Shown here piece after piece: positions 17,790 through 25,280 of a DNA stretch of 64,000 nucleotides (the stretch's first letter is position 1; every line of letters starts with the position of its first letter). Under the pieces are notes generated by a model. The model worked only from the letters and a program-made list of their open reading frames with translations. It ran no database searches and was not told the origin of the DNA. The translations under genes and the position numbers were made by a program. Origin of the DNA: Rhodovulum kholense. Lineage in GTDB: Bacteria > Pseudomonadota > Alphaproteobacteria > Rhodobacterales > Rhodobacteraceae. Where the stretch lies: contig NZ_QAYC01000010.1 of NCBI RefSeq assembly GCF_003053725.1, positions 62,001 to 126,000 of the forward strand, read 5' to 3'.

Positions 17790-19001
17790 CTAGAGATCGA
17801 ATGCCAGTTGCCGCCGGTCGGCCGGGCGTCGCCGCGCCCGTGCAGGCGCGGGACGAACGGGCCGCGCGGGGTCGGTCGCAATGTCGATCACCGGCGCCGG
17901 ATAGCGCCGCCCGGGCCGAGCCAACGGTCCTCTCCAGGTCCAGGGCGCATGGCGCGCGGGCCCGGGCAGATCGGCAAGTTCGGGCAGCCAGGCGCCCAGC
18001 ATCGCGCCCTCGGGATCAAGATCGCGCGCCTGCCGCAGCGGATCGGCGGGCCGGGCCGCCGCCGCCCGCATCCGCGCCCGATGGAGCACAGGGTGGTAAT
18101 CGAGGCAAAGCCGCGCCAGCACCCGCCCGCAATCCTCCGGATCGAGGCCCAGGAGCCCGATCCCGGCCGAGGCCAGCAGCCCCAGCCAGGACGGATCGAT
18201 GAGGCCCGAATGGCAAAGCGCCCGCATCGGCGCATCGACCGCGGGCAGCCCGGTCTCGCCCTTCTCCCAGGCGGCAAAGCGGGCGGCATGGTCCGGCGGC
18301 CGGGGCGTGTCGCCGCGTCCGGTCGGGGCGCGCATCAGACGTGCCCGGCGGGCGAGCCCGGCTGTCAGCGGCCCCGCGCCAGCGGCCCGTGCCGCGCGCG
18401 ACACCTCGGCCGCCGAGAGCGTGCCCCAGGCCAGATGCGCCGACAGCGCGCGCTCCGGCGCCGGATCGGACAGAGCCGCCTCCAGAACCCGCTCGGCTTC
18501 GGCCCGGCCGCCGCGTGGCCGTCCCGGACAGGGATCGAAGCCAAGCCCCAGATCGCGCGCCCCGGGGATCGCGGCGGGGACCAGCCCGTCGAGCCCGCGA
18601 AGCGCCCCGGGCGGCGGCAGGGCGGCCCCGCGCGGCGCCCGGACTTCCTCGAAGGCGATGCCGCTCCCCCGCGCCCAAGGCGCGGCGTCACCGCCCGTGC
18701 CATCGTCCAGCGTCAGCACGCGCGTCACCGGCCAGCGCGCCGCGCACCGCGCCAGCACCTCGGCGGGCGGCCCCGCCTCGATCTGCAGGGCCGCGCCCCG
18801 GGCGGCCAGCGCGTCCGACAGCGCGGCCAGCCCCTCGGCCACAAAGCGCCAGTGCCGGGCCGAGGCCTCGGGCGCGGCCCAGACCGCCGGATCGACGATG
18901 TAAAGCGGCAGCACGGCGCCCTCGCCCGCCGCGGCCCGCGCCAGCGCCGGGTGATCCTCAAGACGCAGATCGCGCCGGAGCCAGAGAATCGTGACCTCCA
19001 T
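17790..19001 (-). CDS. Degenerate photolyase/cryptochrome-family protein
   Basis: A 403-residue protein with the photolyase fold order: an N-terminal Rossmann-type domain (ILWLRRDLRLEDHPAL) and a C-terminal FAD-type domain (LSAHLAWGTLSAAEV, TGLPAVDAPMRAL, LCLDYHPVLH, RDLDPEGAMLGAWLPELADLP). It is about 70 residues shorter than usual and the segments that normally hold FAD and contact DNA are altered: the region that in related proteins reads like W/N-x-R-x-R is DPSWLG, and the NPxKQ-like stretch is replaced by Ala/Arg-rich sequence. It may be a cryptochrome with changed chemistry, or decaying. Its start is divergent from pepN. Confidence 0.75.
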   Translation of the reverse strand: MEVTILWLRRDLRLEDHPALARAAAGEGAVLPLYIVDPAVWAAPEASARHWRFVAEGLAALSDALAARGAALQIEAGPPAEVLARCAARWPVTRVLTLDDGTGGDAAPWARGSGIAFEEVRAPRGAALPPPGALRGLDGLVPAAIPGARDLGLGFDPCPGRPRGGRAEAERVLEAALSDPAPERALSAHLAWGTLSAAEVSRAARAAGAGPLTAGLARRARLMRAPTGRGDTPRPPDHAARFAAWEKGETGLPAVDAPMRALCHSGLIDPSWLGLLASAGIGLLGLDPEDCGRVLARLCLDYHPVLHRARMRAAAARPADPLRQARDLDPEGAMLGAWLPELADLPGPARHAPWTWRGPLARPGRRYPAPVIDIATDPARPVRPAPARARRRPADRRQLAFDL

Positions 19002-19098
19002 GACCGGAACATAAATCGAACATCCGGGGCCCCGCCACGGGCATCTTGCGCTTGGGCCTGAGGGGTATAGGTCTGGGGGGTCCGAATTGGAGAGACAG

Positions 19099-21666
19099 AT
19101 GACAGACGCCGCGCCGCAGCCCGTGTTCCTGAAGGACTACACCCCTTTCGGTTTTCTGGTGGACCAGGTCGAGCTGAACTTTCACCTGCAGCCGACCGCG
19201 ACGCGGGTCCGCGCGAAGATCGCCTTCCGCCCCAATCCGGCGGCCCGCGACCGGCGCTTCTTCCTGCATGGCGAGGATCTGACGCTGATCTCGGCCGCCA
19301 TCGACGGCAGCCCCGTCACCCCCGAGATCACCCCCGAGGGTCTGAGCTGTCCGGTGCCCGAGGCGCCTTTCGTCTGGGAGGCCGAGGTCGAAATCGCACC
19401 GGCGGAAAATACAGCTCTGGAAGGGCTTTACATGTCGAACGGCATGTATTGCACGCAGTGCGAGGCGGAAGGGTTCCGCAAGATCACCTTCTATCCCGAC
19501 CGCCCCGACGTGATGGCGCCGTTCCGGGTGCGCGTCGATTGCGACCTGCCGGTGCTGCTGTCGAACGGCAACCCGGTGGCCCAAGGCGCGGGCTGGGCCG
19601 AATGGAACGACCCCTGGCCCAAGCCCAGCTATCTGTTCGCGCTGGTCGCGGGCGAGCTGGTGGCGACCTCGGACCGGTTCACCACCTCGGAAGGCCGCGA
19701 GGTCGCGCTGAATGTCTGGGTCCGCCCCGCCGATCAGGGCAAGGCCGACTATGCCCTCGACAGCCTGATCCGGTCGATGAAATGGGACGAAGAGGTCTAT
19801 GGCCGGGCTTATGACCTTGACGTCTTCAACATCGTCGCGGTCGACGATTTCAACATGGGCGCGATGGAGAACAAGGGGCTCAACGTCTTCAACTCGCGCT
19901 ATGTGCTGGCCAGCCCCGAGACCGCGACCGACCGCGATTACGAGAATATCGAGCGGATCATCGCGCACGAATATTTCCACAACTGGACCGGCGACCGCAT
20001 CACCTGCCGCGACTGGTTCCAGCTGTCGCTGAAAGAGGGGCTGACGGTCTTCCGCGACTCGCAATTCTCGGCCGACATGCGGTCCGCCGCGGTCAAGCGG
20101 ATCGAGGATGTGATGACCCTGCGCGCGCGTCAGTTCCGCGAGGATAACGGCCCGCTGGCGCATCCGGTGCGGCCCGAAAGCTATACTGAAATCAACAACT
20201 TCTACACCGCGACCGTCTATGAGAAAGGCGCCGAGGTGATCGGCATGCTGCGCCGTCTGGTGGGGCCCGAGGGCTATGCCAGGGCGCTCGATCTCTACTT
20301 TGCGCGCCATGACGGGCAGGCCTGCACCATCGAGGACTGGCTGCAGGTCTTCGAGGAGGCGACGGGCCGCGACCTGACCCAGTTCAAGCGCTGGTATTCG
20401 CAGGCCGGAACGCCCCGCGTGAAGGTCACGGAAGACTTCAGGGACGGCACGTATACTCTTCATCTGGAACAGAAAACGCCACCCACCCCGGGGCAGGACG
20501 AAAAGCAGCCGCAAGTCATTCCGCTGGCGGTGGGGCTGCTGTCGTCCAATGGCGACGAGGTATTGCCGACGACCGTCATCGAACTGACCGAGGCACGGCA
20601 GGACGCCGTCTTCGAGGGGCTTGCGGCGAAGCCCGTGCCCTCGCTCTTGCGCGGCTTCTCGGCGCCGGTGATCCTTGAACGCGACAGCGCGCCCGAGGAA
20701 CGCGCCTTCCTGCTGGCCCATGACACCGACCCGTTCAACAAATGGGAGGCCGGGCGGTCGCTGGCGCGCGAGGTGCTGATCGCGATGGTGACCGAGGAAG
20801 CGGCGCCTGCGCCTGCCTGGCTGGACGCGCTGGCCGCCGTCGCCCGCGACGAGGCGCTGGACCCAGCCTTCCGGGCGCTGGCGCTGAGGCTGCCGGGCGA
20901 GGACGAACTGGCCGAGGCGCTGGCCGAGCGCGGCACCGTGCCCGACCCGCTGGCGATCCATGCCGCGCGCGAACGCGCCAAGACCGCCGTCGCCCGCCAT
21001 CTGGACCCGCTCTGGGCGGGGCTTTACGCGCAGATGGACTGCCCCGGCCCCTACAGCCCCGGGGCGGCCGATGCCGGGCGGCGCGCGCTGAGGCTCGCGG
21101 CACTTGGCTACATGGCGCGGCTTGACGGCGGCGCCCGGGCGCAGGCGCATTTCGCGGCCGCCGACAACATGACCGACGAGATCGGCGCGCTGAGCGTGCT
21201 TCTGGAAACCGGCGGCGCGGACGAGGCGCTTGACCGCTTTGCCCGGCGCTGGGGCCATGACCGGCTGGTGATGGACAAGTGGTTCGGGTTGCAGGCGACG
21301 CTGGCCGCGCCCGAGCGCGCGGTGGCGGTGACCCGCGCGCTGACCGAGCATCCCGAGTTCACCTGGAAGAACCCCAACCGGTTCCGCGCGGTGATCGGCG
21401 GCTTTTCAGCCAATGCCGCGGGCTTCCACGACGCCTCGGGCGCGGGCTACGATCTGGTCGCGGACTGGCTGATCCGGCTCGATGCGGTCAACCCGCAGAC
21501 CGCGGCCCGGATGTCGACCGCCTTCGAGACCTGGGCGCGCTATGACGCGGGCCGCCGGGAAAAAGCGCAGGCGGCGCTGGAACGGATCGCCGCCCGCGAG
21601 GGTTTGAGCCGGGACATGGGAGAGATGGTGGACCGGCTGCTTGCCGCCGGGCGGATCGCCGCCTGA
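19099..21666 (+). CDS. pepN: Aminopeptidase N
   Basis: An 855-residue M1 zinc aminopeptidase that removes N-terminal amino acids from peptides in the cytoplasm. The exopeptidase motif GAMEN is at about residues 254-258 and the zinc site HEYFH at 290-294 with the third ligand Glu in LKEGLTVFRD about 19 residues later. The length and the helical C-terminal domain (ending DMGEMVDRLLAAGRIAA) match the E. coli-type PepN. The ATG at 19099 has GGAGA upstream; an earlier TTG at 19087 is less likely. It stands alone downstream of the divergent photolyase-like gene. Confidence 0.96.
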   Translation: MTDAAPQPVFLKDYTPFGFLVDQVELNFHLQPTATRVRAKIAFRPNPAARDRRFFLHGEDLTLISAAIDGSPVTPEITPEGLSCPVPEAPFVWEAEVEIAPAENTALEGLYMSNGMYCTQCEAEGFRKITFYPDRPDVMAPFRVRVDCDLPVLLSNGNPVAQGAGWAEWNDPWPKPSYLFALVAGELVATSDRFTTSEGREVALNVWVRPADQGKADYALDSLIRSMKWDEEVYGRAYDLDVFNIVAVDDFNMGAMENKGLNVFNSRYVLASPETATDRDYENIERIIAHEYFHNWTGDRITCRDWFQLSLKEGLTVFRDSQFSADMRSAAVKRIEDVMTLRARQFREDNGPLAHPVRPESYTEINNFYTATVYEKGAEVIGMLRRLVGPEGYARALDLYFARHDGQACTIEDWLQVFEEATGRDLTQFKRWYSQAGTPRVKVTEDFRDGTYTLHLEQKTPPTPGQDEKQPQVIPLAVGLLSSNGDEVLPTTVIELTEARQDAVFEGLAAKPVPSLLRGFSAPVILERDSAPEERAFLLAHDTDPFNKWEAGRSLAREVLIAMVTEEAAPAPAWLDALAAVARDEALDPAFRALALRLPGEDELAEALAERGTVPDPLAIHAARERAKTAVARHLDPLWAGLYAQMDCPGPYSPGAADAGRRALRLAALGYMARLDGGARAQAHFAAADNMTDEIGALSVLLETGGADEALDRFARRWGHDRLVMDKWFGLQATLAAPERAVAVTRALTEHPEFTWKNPNRFRAVIGGFSANAAGFHDASGAGYDLVADWLIRLDAVNPQTAARMSTAFETWARYDAGRREKAQAALERIAAREGLSRDMGEMVDRLLAAGRIAA

Positions 21667-21759
21667 GCCCGTGGTCAGGGTCGGGAATTGCTTTGACCGG
21701 AGCCGGCGGAATCGGCTCTGGTGTCACGGAAGCGTCATTCGGGTGTGGTGACAAGGCGC

Positions 21760-22635
21760 ATGAAAGAAAGAATCGATCCGCTCATCGAGGAACGGGCCCC
21801 CTGGCTATTTGCCGATCATCCCTGGAGCGGGCCGTCCCGGCGGCTCTTGAACGGGGTTTTGGGCTATGACCGGACCGTTGCCCTGGGCGAGGTCCTGCAG
21901 GACCATCCCTCGCATGTGATCATGGACGAAATGGCCCGGCTGCTGGCGCGCGACCTGCGCGGCACCGGGATCGAGAACATTCCGGCCTCGGGTCCGGCGA
22001 TGATCGTGGCGAACCACCCGACGGGCATCGCCGACGGGGTTATGCTGTGGAGCCTCCTGCGCCAGCGCCGCCCCGATCTGTTCTTCTACGCCAACCGCGA
22101 CATCCTGCGGGTACTGCCGCAGATGGAAGAGATCATTGCCCCGGTCGAGTGGCGCGAGGAAAAGCGCAGCCATGCCAAGACCCGCGAGACCATGGCCTAT
22201 ACCCGCGCCGCGATCGAGAAGGGGCGGCTGGCGGTGATCTTCCCCTCGGGGCGGCTGGCCAAGCGGCGCGGGCTGTCGCTGCACGAGCGGCCCTGGATGC
22301 CGTCGGCGGCGATGATCGCGCGCAAGTTCGACCTGCCGGTGATCCCCATCAATATCCGCGCCCGGAACTCGGTGCTGTTCTATCTGTTCGATCTGATCCA
22401 CCCGACGTTGAGGGATATCACGCTCTTTCACGAGACCCTCAACAAGGAGCGTCAGCCCTATCGGATGACGGTGGGCGAACCGATCGCGCCGGGCGCCCTG
22501 CCGGTTCGGTCGGAGGACGGGATCGAGATGCTGCGCGCGGCGACGCTCGCACTTGGCGGGCGCTACGCGCCGCGGGTGAGCCTGGTGCAGAATTCGCGCC
22601 GGCCGAGCTGGGTGAAATCGACCGCGCTGAGCTAA
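21760..22635 (+). CDS. PlsC-like lysophospholipid/glycerol acyltransferase
   Basis: A 291-residue acyltransferase of the PlsC-like superfamily. The catalytic motif reads VANHPTGIADG, that is His-x5-Asp instead of the usual His-x4-Asp, and the substrate motif FPSGRLAKRRG follows about 70 residues later. The segment DLPVIPINIRARNS also fits. It likely acylates a lysophospholipid or related amphiphile at the membrane; no long membrane helix is obvious. I prefer the ATG at 21760 to a GTG at 21721 because AAGG lies just before it, although the spacing is short. Its stop overlaps the convergent SDR gene. Confidence 0.82.
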   Translation: MKERIDPLIEERAPWLFADHPWSGPSRRLLNGVLGYDRTVALGEVLQDHPSHVIMDEMARLLARDLRGTGIENIPASGPAMIVANHPTGIADGVMLWSLLRQRRPDLFFYANRDILRVLPQMEEIIAPVEWREEKRSHAKTRETMAYTRAAIEKGRLAVIFPSGRLAKRRGLSLHERPWMPSAAMIARKFDLPVIPINIRARNSVLFYLFDLIHPTLRDITLFHETLNKERQPYRMTVGEPIAPGALPVRSEDGIEMLRAATLALGGRYAPRVSLVQNSRRPSWVKSTALS

Positions 22636-23411
22636 AGCACGGAATTGGTGGCCCCGCCGTCGAGCAGGATGTTCTGGCCGACGATGAACCCCGCCTGGGT
22701 CGAGCAAAGGAACGCACAGGCGGCGCCGAATTCGGCGGGCGTGCCGTAGCGACGCGCCGGAATGGTTGCCGCGCGCCGGGCCCGCGCCTCGTCGAGGGTG
22801 ATGCCATCGGCCTCGGCCACGCCTCGATCCAGCGCGTCGGCCCGGTCGGTGGCATGGATCCCGGGCAGCAGGTTGTTGATTGTCACCCCATGCGGCGCCA
22901 CCTGCCGAGCGGTGCCCGCGACATAGCCGGTCAGCCCGGCCCGGGCCGAATTCGACAGACCCAGCACCGGGATCGGCGCCTTGACCGACTGGCTGGTGAT
23001 GTTGACCACCCGGCCCCAGCCCCGGTCGATCATTCCGGGCAGTAGCGCCTTCATCAGCGCGATGGGCGTCAGCATGTTGGCATCGAGCGCCGCGATGAAA
23101 TCGGCGCGCTCCCAGTCCGACCAGAGCCCGGGCGGCGGGCCGCCGGCATTGGTGACGAGGATGTCGACCGGACCGGCTGCCTCCAGCACCGTGGCGCGCC
23201 CGTCTTCCGACACGATGTCGGCCGCGACCGGGGTCACCGTCACGCCATGCCGCTCGCGGATGTCTTCGGCGGTGGCCAAAAGCGCCTCGGCGCCACGGGC
23301 GTTGATCACAAGGTCGACCCCTGCGGCCGCCAGCGCTTCGGCGCAGCCCCGGCCAAGCCCCTTCGACGCGGCGCAGACCAGCGCCCGTTTGCCCTTCAGT
23401 CCCAGATCCAT
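22632..23411 (-). CDS. SDR-like protein lacking the usual catalytic residues (BKR-like group)
   Basis: A 259-residue short-chain dehydrogenase/reductase-like protein. The nucleotide motif is CAASKGLGRG in place of TGxxxGxG, NAGG is normal and the catalytic Ser is present in ITSQS, but where Tyr-x3-Lys is expected the sequence is GLSNSARAGL, so Tyr and Lys are both missing. The C-terminus (GTPAEFGAACAFLCS, VGQNILLDGG) is standard. This pattern matches a known conserved SDR subgroup resembling beta-ketoacyl reductases but without the tetrad. The start ATG at 23411 opens the homologous region. Function is unknown. Confidence 0.87.
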   Translation of the reverse strand: MDLGLKGKRALVCAASKGLGRGCAEALAAAGVDLVINARGAEALLATAEDIRERHGVTVTPVAADIVSEDGRATVLEAAGPVDILVTNAGGPPPGLWSDWERADFIAALDANMLTPIALMKALLPGMIDRGWGRVVNITSQSVKAPIPVLGLSNSARAGLTGYVAGTARQVAPHGVTINNLLPGIHATDRADALDRGVAEADGITLDEARARRAATIPARRYGTPAEFGAACAFLCSTQAGFIVGQNILLDGGATNSVL

Positions 23412-23527
23412 TGCGGTTCTCCCTGTCGACGTCCGCCCCGGCTTAGCAGCCGCGGGTGCTGCGGAAAAGCCCAGGCGCGGAGGCCAGGGCGCGTTGCGCC
23501 CCGACGCGACGCGGGCGGGTCCGGGTG

Positions 23528-23547
23528 CGAAAATTCGCGAATTTTCG
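23528..23547. repeat. Perfect 20-base palindrome CGAAAATTCGCGAATTTTCG
   Basis: A fully self-complementary 20-base sequence in the 209-base gap between the ParA-like gene and the SDR gene. It could be a protein-binding palindrome or a cruciform-forming extragenic repeat. Another palindrome follows 19 bases later. Confidence 0.75.
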
Positions 23548-23566
23548 TGTTGTGGCGTTCGGAAGC

Positions 23567-23589
23567 GCAATTCTTCTGCGAAGAATTGC
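23567..23589. repeat. Stem-loop with CTTC-TGC-GAAG core (repeat family, copy 1)
   Basis: GCAATTCTTC and GAAGAATTGC form a perfect ten-base stem around TGC. On the other strand the core is CTTCGCAGAAG, identical to the core of the stem-loop at 63099-63121. It lies directly downstream of the ParA-like gene and may serve as its terminator. Confidence 0.7.
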
Positions 23590-23620
23590 AGCGCGAGCGA
23601 TGGCCGGGCGCCGGTCCCGA

Positions 23621-24247
23621 TCAGGCAGTGAGGGCCGCCAGCAGCGGGGTCCATTGCGCGCGAAGCGCGGCATAGGCGCGCTGCGGCTTGTCGAAGACCG
23701 TCAATCCCTGCTCGGCCAGGTCGCCATAGGCCACGCGGTCCGCGATCTCGGCCACCGGCGCCTGCCCGACCTGCTCGGCCAGGGCCCGGATCCGGTGCGC
23801 GTCGCGACCGCGCGGGCGGACCCGGTTCGCAACCAGTTCGACCCCGACCTTGCCCTTCCGGATCCGTTTCAACTCGGCGATCTCCTTCAGAAACCGCCGG
23901 GTCGCATCCTCGTCGAAGAAGGACGGCATGACCGGCACCACCACCGCGCGCGCCTCGGCCACGAGACCGGCCGCGGCCTCGTCATAGATCGCCCCCGGCG
24001 CATCGACGATCACCCAGTCGGTGCCCTTGCCGCCCTTGCCGGCGCCGATCTCGGCCGACCAGTCCAGCGAACGGATCTCGGGCACGCCTGCGGGGCGGCG
24101 CTTGAGCCAGCGCAGCGCGGATTTCTGCGGGTCCGCATCGGCCAGAGCCACCTTCCAGCCGCCATCGGCCAGCGCCGCGGCCAGCGTCACCGCGATCGTC
24201 GTCTTGCCGCAGCCGCCCTTGCGATTGGCGATCAGCACCGTCTTCAT
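23621..24247 (-). CDS. Orphan ParA/MinD-type ATPase
   Basis: A 208-residue P-loop ATPase of the ParA/MinD class. The deviant Walker A is KGGCGKTT (residues 9-16), the A' motif ALADADPQKSAL follows and the B motif is WVIVDAPGA. Unlike plasmid or chromosomal parA it has no parB beside it and no N-terminal HTH, so it resembles short chromosomal ParA-like proteins that position protein clusters or other cargo. The ATG at 24247 is where homology begins; earlier in-frame codons add only an unconserved basic leader. The cargo is unknown. Confidence 0.87.
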   Translation of the reverse strand: MKTVLIANRKGGCGKTTIAVTLAAALADGGWKVALADADPQKSALRWLKRRPAGVPEIRSLDWSAEIGAGKGGKGTDWVIVDAPGAIYDEAAAGLVAEARAVVVPVMPSFFDEDATRRFLKEIAELKRIRKGKVGVELVANRVRPRGRDAHRIRALAEQVGQAPVAEIADRVAYGDLAEQGLTVFDKPQRAYAALRAQWTPLLAALTA

Positions 24248-24389
24248 CCCCACCCCTTTCGTCTTCGACCGCCCCACCATACCCGTTCACACCTGCTATG
24301 CAATGTATATACGGAACCGACACCATGTCGCCCTTGAAGCCTGCCCCTGGCGCCCCGACCTGACGTTGACAGACCCAAGGGAGGACACG

Positions 24390-25220
24390 ATGACTGCCAC
24401 GATCCTGATTGCCACCGATCTCAGCCCGCGCGCCGACCGCGCCGTGAACCGCGCCTTCCGGCTGGCCCGCGCGATGGACGCCGACGTCCTGTTGGCGACG
24501 GTCATCGACAGCGACTTGCCCGAGGACGTGGCCCGCCCGATGGCCGAGGCCGCCGCCGCGCGGCTGACCCGCTTTGCCGCCGCGATCCCGCAGGCGGCCG
24601 AGGTCCGCCACGCCACCCGCATCGTGACCGGCGATCCCAGCAGCGCGATCCCCCGGCTGGCCGATGAGACCGACGCCGCGCTGGTGGTGCTGGGCCTGCA
24701 TCGCGACCGGCCCTTCCTCGATCTGCTGCGCGAAACCACGATGGAGCGGATCGTCCGCCACATCTCGCGCCCGGTTCTGCTGGTGCGCGACCCGGTCGAT
24801 CACGACTATGCCGCGCTGCTGGCTGCGCTCGACTTTGCCCCGGCCTCGACCGCCGCGCTGCAGATCGCCGCGCGTCTGGCACCCGAGGCCGCGATCCACG
24901 GCGTGCACGCGCTGCACATCCCCTATCGCGGCTTCATCGCGCCCCATGGCAGTTCCATCGCCATCGCCCCCTTCCGCCGCAGCGCCGAGATGCGCCTGGC
25001 CGAGTGGCGCGCGCAGAACGACCTGCCCGCCCGGCTGGCCGATGTCGCCCTCGTCGAAGGCGCCGCCCATCTGGTGCTGAACGCCGAGATCGAGGCCCGT
25101 CGCCCCGACCTTCTGGTCCTTGGCGCCCATGGCCGCGCGGGCGCCGCGCCCTCGATCCTGGGCTCGCTGGCCAATGACCTGATGCGCGCCCCGCCCTGCG
25201 ACCTGCTGGTCGCGCGCTAG
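24390..25220 (+). CDS. Universal stress protein, tandem UspA domains
   Basis: A 276-residue cytoplasmic protein with two UspA folds. Each starts with a typical strand and helix (ILIATDLSPRADRAVNRAF; and AALLAALDFAPASTAAL). The second domain keeps the ATP-binding spacing G-2x-G-9x-G-S in GAHGRAGAAPSILGS, while the first, around GLHRDRPFLDLL, has lost it. Such proteins respond to starvation, redox or anaerobic stress. The ATG at 24390 has a strong AAGGGAGG ribosome site. It is divergent from the ParA-like gene with a 142-base gap. Confidence 0.9.
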   Translation: MTATILIATDLSPRADRAVNRAFRLARAMDADVLLATVIDSDLPEDVARPMAEAAAARLTRFAAAIPQAAEVRHATRIVTGDPSSAIPRLADETDAALVVLGLHRDRPFLDLLRETTMERIVRHISRPVLLVRDPVDHDYAALLAALDFAPASTAALQIAARLAPEAAIHGVHALHIPYRGFIAPHGSSIAIAPFRRSAEMRLAEWRAQNDLPARLADVALVEGAAHLVLNAEIEARRPDLLVLGAHGRAGAAPSILGSLANDLMRAPPCDLLVAR

Positions 25221-25280
25221 CGCCCGCTTTACGCCTGGGCGGGGCCGATCTAGGCTTCGCCCGGGCGGAGGAGACGGGCG

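Noticed and set aside
18958-21351. Long open frame (797 codons) on the minus strand opposite pepN
   Set aside because: Antisense shadow of aminopeptidase N; no domain and biased composition.
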